Positions 37,290 to 50,494 of a stretch of DNA of 64,000 nt are shown piece by piece; the first letter of the stretch is position 1; each line of letters opens with the position of its first letter. The notes under the pieces are model-generated. The model saw nothing but the letters and a program-made list of their open reading frames with translations. It had not been told where the DNA came from and made no database searches. The position numbers and the translations under genes are program-made. Origin of the DNA: Blastomyces gilchristii SLH14081 (Eukaryota > Ascomycota > Eurotiomycetes > Onygenales > Ajellomycetaceae); the NCBI RefSeq assembly GCF_000003855.2, contig NW_003101649.1, positions 82,478 through 146,477 on the forward strand, in the 5' to 3' direction.

Positions 37290-38350
37290 TTTGGTAATGA
37301 TTATTGATAATACTCATGAAACAACTAAATACATTCTTGTGCAAGATTATTCTTCACTTTCTCATGAAAACTACACTTCTCTGATATACTGTGATCAGAG
37401 GTATTAAACTGTCTGATAATTTCATGTTTTATAATCATAAGTTTCTTGATTATTTCTTCTTATAATTGTTCTCAGTGATAGTGATAAATATCTCAGCTTG
37501 AGTTGAACTTTCACTTCATTCTCATCTCTGTCAATAAAATTATCAGAATATCATATGTCATCAGTGCAATAGTTGAATATATACTCTTAACAATTTTTCA
37601 TAACTCTAGAATTGATTTGACATGTAAATTCATCAGATTATCTTGAAGATAGCTGTCAAATTCAGTTTTATAAGTATATAGTTTTACCTGATTTTCAGTT
37701 GTAATCAATGTATGTAAGTTCTGTTTCAAAGTTAGTATTATAGTTCTATGTGATATGAAGTGTTATCAAAGATTGTTACTTATTAGAGAATTGTATTTCA
37801 CTATCTTCACATCTCTAACATCTGTTTATTCAAATCTCTGATAGTTGATATTGTAGTAGTCTCAGATTAATTTAATATATAAGTCTTATTCATCCTCTGT
37901 TCAATCTTGAGAAGTGTAGATATTAACTCAATAAGAGAGATCTAGTAGAGCTGCTATAGTATAGTACTCTGTAAAAGATTGTTCAGTTTTGCTGTAATAA
38001 TATATCAGTTTATTTCTTACAGCAATAATAGCCTGCACTATAGTATCATTTCAGACTGAATTTCTTTTTAAGTGATTCAACTGCTTCTCAAGATAAGTAA
38101 ATAAACTGTTATACATTTATCAGACTGACTGCAGCATTAATGTATAAGTAATTAACACTGTCTTCATTATCTTATAAAACTGAAACAGTAAATCAATCAC
38201 ATATTTCAACTGAGTTCACTTCATATCAGAAAGTTTCAATATCTGAATCTTTTTCTGATCAGAGTGTTGCATTCAATAATTAATTATCTAACACAATTGA
38301 AGAGTCTGAACAGTTATCTTATATATTAAACTTCACTGTGTTCTAACATT
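37290..38350 (-). pseudogene. hAT transposase, C-terminal half
   Basis: One minus frame, broken mainly by TGA and TAA from single transitions, reads for about 350 codons. Near 38230-38180 there is an LKYVIDLL segment, and near 38130-38060 a VW.MYN.LF.YLE segment. At about 38010-37930 comes KLIYYYSKTE followed by YTIAALLDLSY. These match the order of the hAT RNase H-like region. A dimerisation-type segment (MTYDILIILLTE...KFNSSWDIYHYH) lies at about 37570-37430. The N-terminal half, expected to include a BED finger, is not resolved upstream. Confidence 0.78.
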
Positions 38351-40189
38351 CTGTATCATATTCAGTGATATAACTGATTTATTTATTTATTGAATATTAT
38401 GAAATCATTGTTATTATTTAAAGAAGATACAAATCATATTAGTAATATTTCAAATCTGTAATATTTAACTTATTAGTCAATCTATTCAAAATTAACAGTA
38501 GTATTATCAAAAAGTGTTATCAAAAAGCAATATTAAAAACTGTTATCAAAAAAAATTATCTTTTGCAAAGTGAATGTAAAAGTTACTTAAGTAATTACTT
38601 TTATCTCATTCTCATCTCAAGAATTAGCTATCTCATTATTTATTATCTCAATGTTAAGATTCTTTATCAGTGTTTATATCACAAGTTGAATCACATGAGT
38701 AATGCAGAAAATATAACCTTGTTTATTATTTCAGAAATACAAAGTGAATTTTTACTTCAAGCTCTTTATTATAGTGTAGTTATTCACAGCATTATCAGTT
38801 GTAATTGTAAGAAGACTGAAACTAATATCTTAATAGTTGTTTTTAATCACTGTTATTAATATCTCTGTTATATAATTCTCAGTATGACTACTGATCAATG
38901 ATTCAAATTCAATTAATATCTCTTAATAAGTTCAGTTCTTATCAATGTAATAACATATAACTCTTATAAATATAAGATTATTTATACTAGTTCATACATT
39001 CACTGTAAGAGATACTCTTTGATGATTCTTCAACTCTGATTCTAGATATTGTATATTAGCTTTATAGTGTATCTTGAGATTGAACTGAAGACATAATTGA
39101 TGTAGAATATGAAGATTTAAATTAAGCATTTAAAGAAGTGTTCAGAATTCAGAGTTTTCAATTAATCAAAGAGAAAGATTCAGAGATATATATATATGAA
39201 GTAATTATTCACAGAAGTTATTAAATAAGAGTTGTGAAATCAGAGTACTGATACATGATCATTTTCACATAATTTTCTTCAAATTAGAAAGTTAGTGTTA
39301 TTAAAAATCATTATCTAATAGAGTAACTTATCAGCTCAGTAGTAATTTTCTGATTATTTTTCTTTTATTATCTGCATTCTGATGACTTCAGATGTCAGAA
39401 AATTTTATCAGAGCTATGATCAGTTTATAATAAATATTTCTGAATAAAGTTGTAGTGATTACAGCAGAGAGATAACTCTTCAGTAATTTATAATATAATC
39501 TGTTAATAATTATTTCATAGTTCATCTCAATATTTGTGTTGAGTTTTTCATAAATTTTATAACCTGGAATCAGATGTGAAGAATGAAGTGATTATTTATT
39601 ATAATTGAAAGAGAGCATTCTGTGTTGAATTGTAAATAATATAGACTTTGTAATTCACAGTGATTTCTTGAAGAGTTTGTGAATCTTCAATAGAAGTTAA
39701 AGAAGTAAAAGAAGTGAATTCAGAAGATATAATAAAGATTTAAAAAAGATAATAATTTATTTTTAATAAAGATAATAACTGATCACTGATGTGTGTAAGA
39801 AGAATTATTATAAGAGAAAATAATCTTCTTTCTTAACTTAGTTATATTTTAGTACTAACTTAGATTGAATATCATCAATGTATAAAAGTAAATAAATAAT
39901 CTTGATTAATCTCTATTATATTTCTTGAAATATATTAATATTATGAAGAGAGCATTATCAAATTGTATTATCAGATGATATTATTAAAATATATTAATAT
40001 TATAATATCATATTGAAAAAATGTTGATACTTATATATATAGTAATTTGTGAATCATGATAGTTAAATATATATATATATATTATTTCTGACATTGATTA
40101 CAACTTATATAATAATTTTTGAAAACTTAAAATCAATTTCAATTATTAATAATTATGAACTTATAACTAACTAATATAAAAAGAAAAAA
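38351..40189. other. hAT interior, no gene resolved
   Basis: It probably holds the mutated 5' part of the transposase, but no frame can be followed. At 38500-38560 four degenerate 13-15-base units (GTGTTATCAAAAA type) lie in tandem. The plus-strand open stretch at 38563-38859 has no recognisable motif. Confidence 0.4.
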
Positions 40190-41030
40190 ACTTTTTCTAC
40201 TCATTATCTTTCTTCTCTTTCTTATTCTTCTTATCATTCTTCATAATTTACTTTTTATTTTTATTCTTCTTCTTCTCCTTCTCATCTGAGATGATAATCA
40301 TCTTAAAATCTCTCTTCACTGCCTTCTCAGAGAAGAATTCTCACTGCTCTCTCTTAGTCAGATTAATATGTATCTCAAAATCCTGCATTTTCTGATCTAC
40401 TGTCTCAGATTCTATCTCAGTAGTAAGCAGATTAACATGCTCAGAGAGCAGAGCTATCTTCTTAATATTCTGAATTATGAAGTGCATTTGAGACCTGAAC
40501 AAGGCCTCAATTCTCTCCTTCTCTGTCAGCTTCTGCTAATCAATTAGAGAACAGAAGTATTACTAAAAATTATTATCTCTCAATAAATAAAAAACTTATC
40601 AGTTTTAACTTCTTTATCTTTTACTTGAACATCTTCTTAATCTTCTTCTACTGCTACTTATTTATAGTAACACTCTTCTTCTCTCTCTCTCTCTTCATCT
40701 TAGTCTTAAATCATTCTCAGAACTTCTTCTGATCTCATCTCTGCTGTATAAGACTCTTCACTGTCTTCTTTTTCAATCTCTCACAGACAGTATTATCTGT
40801 ATTATTTCTATACTTAGTTCAGTCTAAATCTATCAGAAGTGTTACTTAAAATTGTTATGATTCTACTCTTTTATAAAGTCTTTTCAAGGTATTATAATAT
40901 GTCTTACAATCTGTCTCTTCTTGCTTGAATACTTTCTTCTTCTCTTTCTTCAATCTGTGACAGTACTCATGTGCCTTGATGATCTGCAGAACTGCAGAAT
41001 ATTTGAAGAGAGATAACATGATTGATTTCA
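40190..41030 (-). pseudogene. Lys-rich second reading frame in the hAT element
   Basis: A minus frame starts with ATG near 41020 (MLSLFKYS) and reads about 150 codons interrupted only by TAA/TGA/TAG of transition type. It has many Lys/Arg/Glu and a CERLKKKTVKSL-like basic stretch. After a frame shift, a second stretch (LTEKERIEALFR onward, about 40525-40240) ends in a run of Lys/Asn/Glu. It looks helical and basic, possibly DNA-binding or nuclear. I do not recognise a family. It could be an accessory gene of the transposon or a separate insertion. Confidence 0.42.
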
Positions 41031-41073
41031 GTGAGTGTTGAAGAGAAGTGAAGATAGAAGAGATAATCAGAAA

Positions 41074-41169
41074 TGATATAATAATAATAATAATGATAAT
41101 AATGATGATGATGATGATAATAGTGATAATAATAGTGATAGTGATGATAATAATAATAATAATAATAAT
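41074..41169. repeat. ATA/ATG trinucleotide tract
   Basis: About 96 bases of (AAT/GAT/AGT) units. Gypsy A2 is inserted at its right end, and the tract continues at 48957-48985, so it was the insertion target. Confidence 0.85.
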
Positions 41170-41703
41170 TGTAACGTGACGGAACCGAAGCGGTGGCTAG
41201 TCAGCGGCGTCATATAGAGGTAGTTGTTTGAGAAGCTGTATAAGTGAGCTTGACTATCTTGCTTGAATAGCAAGCTCATAGACTACAGGGTTATTGCAAG
41301 AATATCACAGATATGCTACTTAGTATACTAAGAAGATTGTATGAGACACACAGTAACTCTTGTATATATTTCAGTTAGAGAAAAAATGAATTACTGACTT
41401 CTTTCATGAGAAGCCAGTATCTAGCTCTTCTATATAGACAATGAGCAGATACTCTTCTCTCATTTCATGAGTGAGAATAGCCAGAGTGATACCTCAGCAA
41501 TGTCTCACTGCTAAGAAAGAGTAATCTGCTGATCTTGTATAGAAGTGAGGTTCTTATATTCATCAATTGAATCTTTCTATGATATATTCAAATGATGTCA
41601 TAGAGTGATTGAAAACCAGTTTAAATAGAATGAAATCATTCACATGAAAGTGATAGACTATGTAGAACTGCAGCAGAGTCTTGACATGACTGAGAGTATG
41701 ATA
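41170..41703 (-). repeat. Gypsy A2 LTR (3' LTR)
   Basis: 534 bp. The first 40 bases are nearly unmutated (GTGACGGAACCGAAGCGG), while the far end is mutated (GAGAGTATGATA in place of GGGAGCGTGACA), the reverse of the pattern in the partner LTR. Confidence 0.9.
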
Positions 41704-42190
41704 ATGTTCTTCTCTTTAAGAATATAGTTCTGATGCTCTTAAGATTATCAGATTAGAAATTATCTTTGTTGTATAGTAACAGTTATCAATTAATTTGACA
41801 GTGCATGTGCTGTATATGATATAAAGAAATAGATGAGTGTTTCTGCTGACTGTATAGATCTTTCTTTTTTCATCTTCATTCAAATTAAACACATGATAAG
41901 TGAGTTTCTTATATATTGATTTGAAATATGAAAAATATAGTTAATAAGTGACTTACAGATCTCTCATTATATTCTATTCTATATATAAAATTCTCTATAA
42001 AAGTAATGTGTTTTAGAGACAAAGCTAACAGTAGTGATAGAATTATTCAAAAAGATCTCTTCTCTTATATAACATTTTTCTTCTCTCTCTCTCAATTATA
42101 ATAGTGAGTGTATGAGAGTATCATTCTTAAAGAATAATAAAGAACTTATTCTGACATTTTCTAGTAAGTAAATATCTTCATAATGCAGCT

Positions 42191-43080
42191 GTGATCTTCA
42201 TAACTGTTAAGAAAGCTCAGTTGAAGGCAGAGACAGCAGTATCAATGAACTGTGAAAGTATCACTCTTATTATTACATCTTCTTCTTCTTCTTCTTCTTT
42301 CACTTCTCTTACAGCTGCAGCAGTAGTCATTATACCTTGCAGTGAAGTGTCATCTCTTCTGCCAGTTGATTTGTCTGTGTTCAGTTCTTTCTCTGCTCTC
42401 TCTGCCGCTGTTGCAATGCTGCCCCTCCTCTCAGCCAACACAGTGACATATGACCTGGTGTGATCATTCAGAGAGAAACTCAGAGAGAGCTTGATTCTGA
42501 GAACAGTGACTCTGAGAAGCTCAATCTATAGTTTCTCTTTCACAGTGCACTCAAGCCCTGCTCAGAATACTGCTGAGTTGAGTTCACAGAGTCTCACAGT
42601 TTCTTTATCTTCTCTCTGTAAGAAGGCTTCAGTGCAGTCTCTGATCAGTATTACTACTTATCTATACTATGCTAAGTAACTGAAGAAGAGAGAGATCTTA
42701 TACATCTATCTCTTCTCTCACTTCTGTTATTTCTGTTATATCTGTAATAATGACTTCTGTCTTTCTGTAAGTATTATCTCACAGAAAGACATTATATCAG
42801 CTCTGATAAGAAGCTCAGATGCTCAAGCAGTACAGAGTGAGAGTCTTGAAGCTTCAAGTATTAATAGATTCTGTCAAGACTGAGAAGATCTCTCTTACTC
42901 ATCTGTAAAAGAAGATGAAAGCATGAATCTTCAAGATAAAAAAACATCTCAGAATGACTGATCTCAAGAAGAGATCAGTCAGTATCACTGTTAAAAGTAT
43001 TACAGAGATTAATCACTGATTGAAGAGAATCTTACTTCAATTGAAGCAGATGACTAAGATACTTTATAAATTAATAAGTT
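42191..43080 (+). pseudogene. Ser-rich antisense frames of Gypsy A2
   Basis: The plus-strand frames 42191-42463 and 42491-42679 match 1660-2277 in A1, in order and spacing. The product is Ser/Ala/Val-rich, with a Cys-rich middle near 42720-42770. Its position is antisense to, and downstream of, integrase. The opposite strand (42217-42441) is also open, so coding is not proven. Function unknown. Confidence 0.35.
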
Positions 43081-43089
43081 AATACTTTA

Positions 43090-46000
43090 AGCATCTCTTA
43101 TACTCTTCTACAGCATGCTTCTCTGCAGTGTCACAGTACTAACTTCTCAGCAGATAAAGATATCAGTGTCAGAGACTTTACCAGTAAAGAATGAGTTTGA
43201 TGAGAGTGTAGTTATTAATAAGTAGACTCTGATCTTTCTTTTTTACTTTTTCAGCAGACTGCAGCTCTATTAGAATAGCAGCAGTCTGCAGATTAATAAT
43301 ATTAATCTTTATTAATTTTAAATGTTTCTTTCTTTTTCTTATTAACTGCTTCAGGAATTTTACACTTATATAATCTCATTAAACTTCTAAAAAACTCTTT
43401 GAGAGAAAATAGAAGAAGAGTACTACAGAGCTTATAAGATACTAACTTATTACTGTAAGATTATCTCTAAAAAAATTCTTTGAGAACAAATAAGAAGTCT
43501 TAAGCAGTATTTCTTACTCAATATCTCTGATGTATAACAGAGTAATCTTTACTAGCTGTCTCATAGCTTGTAATCTCTTTCTCAGCATTTTTCAAATGTT
43601 TAAGTGATTCTTATAAATTCTCTGATAATAAATAATCTTCTCATTTAATAAGATATTGAAGCTTATTATAATATATTCACTTATTTAATATTTTCTTCAC
43701 AAGATATTCAGTATGNNNNNNNNNNNNNNNNNNNNNNNNNNNNNNNNNNNNNNNNNNNNNNNNNNNNNNNNNNNNNNNNNNNNNNNNNNNNNNNNNNNNN
43801 NNNNNNNNNNNNNNNNNNNNNNNNNNNNNNNNNNNNNNNNNNNNNNNNNNNNNNNNNNNNNNNNNNNNNNNNNNNNNNNNNNNNNNNNNNNNNNNNNNNN
43901 NNNNNNNNNNNNNNNNNNNNNNNNNNNNNNNNNNNNNNNNNNNNNNNNNNNNNNNNNNNNNNNNNNNNNNNNNNNNNNNNNNNNNNNNNNNNNNNNNNNN
44001 NNNNNNNNNNNNNNNNNNNNNNNNNNNNNNNNNNNNNNNNNNNNNNNNNNNNNNNNNNNNNNNNNCTCTATTCTCTGTATCTATTCAATATTCTGACTGT
44101 TTATTCTCTTCTTTGGAAATATCATCTGCAACATCACTGAGTAACAAAGAATTATATTCATAATAAGTATAGAAAGAAGATATCTTTAAGATTACATTCT
44201 TTGCATTATTATATACAAATTCAGTGATTAGAAGATGTTTAAGTCAATTATTCTAATAATATAAATAGAACACTCAAAGATGCTGTTCTAGTATCTGATT
44301 CTGATATTCAGTCTGATCATCTGTCTGTGAATGAAATGCAGTACTGAGAAGATATTTTATTATAAGATAATAGTAAAAAGCTGATCAGTATTTACTGATG
44401 AAGAGAGATTCTCAATCTATTATTAATGATTTCAGAGCACTGTGATCATAAATGATGATATCTAAAAATAGATCAGTCAATTCAGAGGCTTTAATCTTTT
44501 TATAAGTAGAGATATATTTAATTATCTTCATGAAACAGTCAATAATAATCAAAATTAAGTCATATTCTTTGACTCTTATTAACTTTGACAGATCAACTAT
44601 GAAATTCATCAATAGATTCTATCATGAGTTCTTTAAAATAGACAGTGATATCAACTCACTGTATTACTTATATCATGAGATCTTTATTCTTTAACAGATA
44701 TCATAAGTCTTAATATACTCTTTGACATCTGTCTGAAGCTTGTCTTAAATATATTTATATTTTAGAAGTATCTCAGTCTTCTCTAATCTAAAGTGCTCTG
44801 TATAGAGATTATTATAATGAATTCTTAATAACTTCTGATACACTGTTCTGCTATAAGAGATGAAGACTGAATCATTCAGTAGTAGAAGTCTATATTCTTC
44901 TAGTTATCAGTGACTTAATTTCTTAGCAGTATCACTCTGCTCAGAGTCTGTCTTTTTCAAGTTTAAATCAGATTCTTTCTTCTTTAACTTCTGAATTCAA
45001 GCTGCAGTAGAGATGTCTCTCTTCTATAACTTATTAATAAATTTCAAAAGTAGTCAGATTAAAAGATTGTAGATTATTTTATTCTTTATTCATTCAATAA
45101 TTGTAAGATATGATATGAGACACTTATAATCTTCAGTCTCAGTTCTCTACAGAGATCTGAGTTTTCTTTCATCTTCTATACTAAGTCACACAGCTGCCTT
45201 ATCAGCACTGTTTCTGAGCTTCAGAGAATCTTAATTCTCTGCAGTCAGCTTCTTCTGCAGTGATAACAGAGATTCTTTTATAGAATTCTTCTCTGTATTA
45301 ATAATATTATAATCAGGTTATCTAGACAGTGTATTAATGAGATTAAGTCAATCTGAGCAGTATCAGATATAGAAATCATACTCTGAAAGCAGCTTCATTC
45401 ACCTGGCTTGATATTCTATCAAGCTCTTTATTATCAAGAAGTAATACAGATTTGCATAATTAGTGAGAACTTACACTGAGTACTTACTACTCTGAAGATA
45501 ATGTTATCAGATCTTAAAGAATTCAATAATTGTTAATATCTTCTGATTATGAGTATTATATCTTCTCTGTATGAGTGATAATTTCTTGAAGAAGAAGATC
45601 ACTGATCTTCATTCACAGTGTCTTATAGACTCTGTAAAAAAGTCTTCTCTTATAGATAATTCATTATCTGTATCTTCAGAGATAATTATACTCTGATTCT
45701 TTTAATATTGAAAGATCTTCAGTATCAACTGTGAAAAGATTTCACAGATCTCATTCTCAGATGCATGAGTTTTACACTGATTAAGTAAGTTGAGATTAAA
45801 GTGATTCAGTATTATAATATCTGTAAAAGCTTATTTCAATTCTATAAACATCTGCACAGTATTTTAAGTGAGAATAAACAGTTTTATTTTTCTATCTTTC
45901 ACACTTCTCTTTAACAGATCTGTAAGAGAGACAGTAATCTGTGAATATATATAGATGAATTATCTGTAGAAATTCACAAATTCTAGAAATATCTGCATCT

Positions 46001-48400
46001 CACAGTATATCTACAGTGTCAGCCAGTTCTTAATAACAGAGACCTGACTTCTGTTCATTGAAATACTGTTTATCTCAATGATATAATCTAAGAAATCAAT
46101 CTCCTGTATATAGAATGAGTATTTTTCAGTGTTTATATAGAGTTGATGCTGTTTCAAACAACTCAATACTTCTTGAACATGAGTATCATGTTCTTTCTCT
46201 GATTTTAAGAAGATTAGAATGTCATTCAGATATACTATGCAGAAGATGTTGACAAGGCCTCACAGTGCCTCATTTATATAGATCTGAAAGATGACTGAAG
46301 TGTTACAAAGATTAAAAGATAAAACAAGATATTCAAAATTACTATACTTAATATAAAAAGCTGTTTTTCAAATATTATCTTCATTAACTCTGATTCTATA
46401 ATAGACATTCTGTATATCAATCTTTGAGAACATCTTTACTTTAGATAATCAATTGATCATCTTATCAATTAATGATAATAAATAGTAATTCTTAATCATC
46501 ATCTTATTAAGACCTCTATAGTCTATACATAGATGTAGCCTATCATTCTTCTTGAGTATAAAGAGTATAGATACTTTTGCTGAACTCTTTAATAAGTATA
46601 TTCAGTTCTTTAATTACACTTCTTCAAGATATTTATACAGAATATTCAATTTCTTTACAGACAAGCTATAAAGAGATCTGTACAGCACTGTTGCACTATC
46701 TTTAAGATGAATCTTATATTATATCTTGATATCAGAAAACTTCACTGCTTTTCTTTCTAAAAAGACATTCTTATAATCTATAAAGAGATATCATATTCAT
46801 TTATCTTCAATAATGAATACTGCTGCTAATCTTATAGTAAGAATAATAACTTTTTCATCTATTCTCAAGTCTCAGTCATCTGCTACATAGTATATCAACT
46901 CTATCTTTTTCTCAAGATTCTTTCAATGAAACTCTTCAGATTTCTCTATCACTGTCTCTTTATCAGTGAGACAGTATCATCATGTCTGAGTGACTCAGTT
47001 AATAAGAGAATTATTTTCTCTCAACTACAGAAGATCTAGAATAATATTCTCATCTATAATATTAACTGTATGAAGAAGCAGACTGCTCTTCTTGAAGATT
47101 TCTTCTAAGTCTGTGATCACATACTTTGCTTAAATTATGCTAAAACAGTGATATTTTGTTTCATTAGTAAATTTCATATAATCTGACAGATCTATCTTCT
47201 TTCAACTCTTTATCAAAGAAAAGAAATAGAATATGAAGTTGATATCTGCTCTGAAGTCAAGTGAACATCTCACTGATATCTCTCTATTCAGAGTATACAT
47301 TGTGATCATAATATAGACTTAAAGATGTGAGAATTATCAATTCTTCATTTCTTTCTCTTCTTTATCTTTCATGAATATGTTTGTCAGAAGAGAAGTTAAC
47401 TTTGAGAAGATATCTTCTTAATTTCTTCTCTTCTTCAGCTTCTTACAATTACTGATATAGTAATTATCAGCTCTGCAGTTGAAACAGAGATCTTTGTCAA
47501 GTCTTTTTTAACATTTCTTCACAGTGAGTGAAGAATCAGAATACTTAGAATTCTTCTTTACTTTCTCTACACTAAAGTCATCACAGTACTGTTTAGATTC
47601 TATTATTAATTACTTAGAAGAGATCTTATTAATCTTTTTCTCAGAGAATTGATTATTTAAATAGATCTGAGAAGTCAGGTTGATAAGCTCAGTGTGATTG
47701 ATTGATAAACTCTGATACTATAATATTATTATTCACATCTTATGAGTCAGCTTCATGAGATAAAGCTGTGTTTTTAATTGATTCAAATCATCAATTAATT
47801 TCTCTCAATATTCTTCAAATCTTGCATTGAAATTGAAAGAATTCTTATTATCTTATTAATATAATGAGTTAAATCACTGTGCTGCTATGAAGCTGTGATT
47901 ACAGTGATCTTCAATTTGATTCAGTAGAAAGTTCTTGAATTCTTTTCAAGTCATAACAGTATTAATACACTCAAGCTCTCTCTTCTTAATAACTCAAGTA
48001 GTCACAGAGATGCCTTCAAGAAGGTTAATAATATATATTAGTTATATCTTATAAGTATTATACTGACTCAGATTAAGGTAGAATTTCTGTTCAAGAGTAT
48101 AGATAAAGCTGTGAAATTCAGACAATGTGTTTCTCTTATATCTCAGAGAATCTCTGATCTTAATCTCTCTATCTCTATGATAGATGTAGATGTGTAGAGG
48201 CCGCGGCAGTAGTAGAACAGTTGAAGAACTCATGTCAAAGTATGCAGTGAGTTCAGAAATCTTGAATTCCTGTCAGAGTAGAGATGTACACACTCTAGAA
48301 GACAATGTAGTGTTTCTCTCAGAGAGTGAGATCAGATCAGTTTCAGTGTAGATACATGAGATCATATCAGTCTATTAGAGCTTAACTGATTCAAACTTGT
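43090..48400 (-). pseudogene. Gypsy A2 gag-pol remnant
   Basis: On minus. Gag starts near 48230 (open piece 48042-48233, with a PLHIYIYH segment). A zinc knuckle CX2CX4YX4C at 47445-47486 has His changed to Tyr, unlike the intact one in A1. RT has YLND-ILIF near 46210-46250. The integrase core includes the open piece 44412-44612, whose DLILIIIDCF..YISTYKKI segment carries the first catalytic Asp, ending in LIID for the second. The C-terminal part is interrupted by the assembly gap. Multiple stops make it non-functional. Confidence 0.82.
43716..44065. other. Assembly gap (350 N)
   Basis: Unsequenced bases. The matching interval in A1 (about 3187-3566) is roughly 380 bp, so the gap size is plausible and it probably hides only integrase C-terminal sequence. 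Confidence 0.98.
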
Positions 48401-48422
48401 AATCAGATCAAGTGATTCAAAT

Positions 48423-48956
48423 TATAATATAATAGAACTGAAGTGATGACTAGTCAGCAGCATTATATAAAGATAGTTATTTAAAAAGCTGTATAAGTGA
48501 GCTTAACTATCTTACTTAAATAGTGAGCTTATAGACTATAGAGTTATTGCAAGAATATCACAGATATAATACTTAGTATACTAAGAAGATTGTATAAGAT
48601 ATGCAGTAACTCTTATATATATTTCAGTCAGAGAAAAAATGAATCACTGACTTTTTTTATGAAGAGTCAGTATCTAGCTATTCTATATAGACAATGAGTG
48701 AATACTCTTCTTTCATTTCATGAGTGAGAATAGCTGAAGTGATATCTCAGCAGTGTCTCACTGTTAAGAAAGAGTAATCTACTGACCTCATATAGAAGTG
48801 AGGTTCTTATATTTATCAATTGAACCTTTCTATGATATATCTGAATGATGTCATAGAGTGGTTGAAAACTGGTTCAGACAGGATGAAATCATCCGCATGA
48901 AAGCGATGAGCCGTGTGAAACCGCAGCAGGGCCTTGGCGCGGCCGGGAGCGTGACA
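48423..48956 (-). repeat. Gypsy A2 LTR (5' LTR)
   Basis: 534 bp, equal to its partner. The inner end is mutated to TATAATATAATAG. The outer 90 bp (from about 48865) keep ATCCGC, GAGCCGTG and GCGCGGCCGGGAGCG, so mutation pressure stopped sharply. Confidence 0.9.
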
Positions 48957-50119
48957 ATGATAATGATAATGATAATAATAATGATGAAAGAGAGAGTGTA
49001 TTGAAATATATTACTAACTTATCAAATATAAAGAAACTTAAAGAAAATATTAATAGCTTTCAGAGATGTACAGAAACAGCTACAGTATTATATAGCAACA
49101 TCATCTTCATTCAATACATGTACTGTTGATATTCTTTATATACAGTTATTATATAATCTATATCAGAGATACATGCAGAAAACAGATCTTTATTACTAGA
49201 AAGAATAATTGCAGTAATTCTCTGTTTTCATATTATAAAGATAAGTTATTCTCATTTCTTTCTTTTCTCTTTTCTCTTCTTTATCAACTCATCACTAAGT
49301 TCAAGCTGATATAAAAACTATTAAAACACTCTTAGAAACTCTCAAATTGAAGAGTATAGACTAATCAAATTTTAAATACAGAAGAATTAAATTATATTCA
49401 ATATTACTAATTATTCATTCTCTTTTAATAAAATAATAGTTGTGTCTTTCTCTTCTCCTCTTAAATAAAACATGGTCTGTGAAAAGCAAGTACCATGTCA
49501 GGCTATAATGATTAACACAGTCTCAGCACACAGAGCTGTATACACATAGTGTGTACTGAACTGAGAGACTGTGTGAGTTGCAAACTGATGACAGTATCTC
49601 AGAGAGAGCTATACAGTGTGAGAAAGTTACAACTCTCAGTCATATATGCAGAGAATGAATTATCACAGTAAGTGTATATGTATTGTATAAAAGTAACACT
49701 TTTTGATAACACTCAGTCTCTGATATCATGAAAATAGAGTCTCTCTGTGAGATTCATTGTTATCAGAAGTTGAGAGATTTTATATTTCTCAAGATCATCT
49801 TCACATACCTTGTCTGTGAAATCAATGAGAAGAATTATTGATTTCAGTATTCTGTTCTTAATATCATTCAAGTAGCAGCAGAGTTCACTCCAGCCACACT
49901 TTTTAAGTGTATATTTTCTAAATATTCACATTTATACAGATATATACTGATTATTTATTAGATAATATTAAGATAATAACTTATTATAACTGTGTTACTC
50001 TCACTGTGAGAGATACATAATTAATAATAAACATTATAAAAACTCTGAGAAGTGAGTATTTTAAGAGTACTGTAACTCTATGATCTTGATTTTTTTTATT
50101 TTTATTTTTTGTTTTTTTC

Positions 50120-50152
<33 letters not shown>

Positions 50153-50318
50153 CATTGTGATTTTTTCTTGTTTTTGTTTTATTTTTTGTTTTTTGTTTTT
50201 TTATTTGTATTTTATATTTTTTTTATAATTAAAATTATATGAATTATGATCTGTATTCAGAAAAGTAATAATATTTAATAACACTCTCTATTGAATTTTC
50301 AATAAATGAGCACTATAT
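48957..50318. other. hAT interior between A2 and B2
   Basis: Non-coding by inspection. It begins with the rest of the trinucleotide tract. At about 49690-49712 the sequence AGTAACACTTTTTGATAACA is the inverse of the GTGTTATCAAAAA units at 38500-38560. A less mutated patch with CATGGTCTG and CCATGTCAGG lies near 49470-49500. The small plus frame at 49126-49314 has no motif. Confidence 0.45.
50090..50226 (+). repeat. T-rich tract
   Basis: About 137 bases, almost all T with scattered G, A and C, including TTTTC and TTTTG short units. It lies in the hAT interior and resembles neither strand of any coding region here. A slippage-prone tract or an old poly(A) on minus are both possible. Confidence 0.8.
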
Positions 50319-50494
50319 TGTGATTTAAAGGTTGCTTAAGCCAGCGTACAATTACAGGCGTACGCCGGCTTCTTATATATTGTAATATTGTACACTAAAT
50401 TAATTAGTGGCTGCTATGACTCTCTTTACACTTATAAGCAAGTTTGAAAGCAGCTGTATTATTATTTGACAGTCATACATTCTTCTGAATCACA
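50319..50494 (-). repeat. Gypsy B2 LTR (3' LTR)
   Basis: Starts TGTGATTTAAAGG and ends GAATCACA. The hairpin GCGTAC...GTACGC is still present near 50345-50370, although flanking CG steps have decayed. Confidence 0.9.

Larger units (their letters stand above)
41170..48956 (-). mobile_element. Ty3/Gypsy element A, copy 2 (complete, 7.8 kb)
   Basis: Bounded by two 534-bp LTRs (41170-41703 and 48423-48956), with ends TGTAACG...CGTGACA in the least mutated positions. The likely 5-bp target duplication is ATAAT/ATGAT inside a trinucleotide tract. Coding is on minus. A 350-bp unsequenced gap at 43716-44065 falls in the integrase end. Confidence 0.9.

Noticed and set aside
41067..41279. Leu/Ser-rich minus frame
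   Set aside because: It is a translation of the trinucleotide tract running into the LTR.
43713..44096. A 127-residue open frame
   Set aside because: It consists almost wholly of unsequenced bases; it is the assembly gap.
49126..49314. Small plus-strand frames at 49126-49314 and 50609-50879
   Set aside because: No motif and Phe/Ser/Leu-rich composition from T-rich DNA; the second is in the Gypsy B leader.
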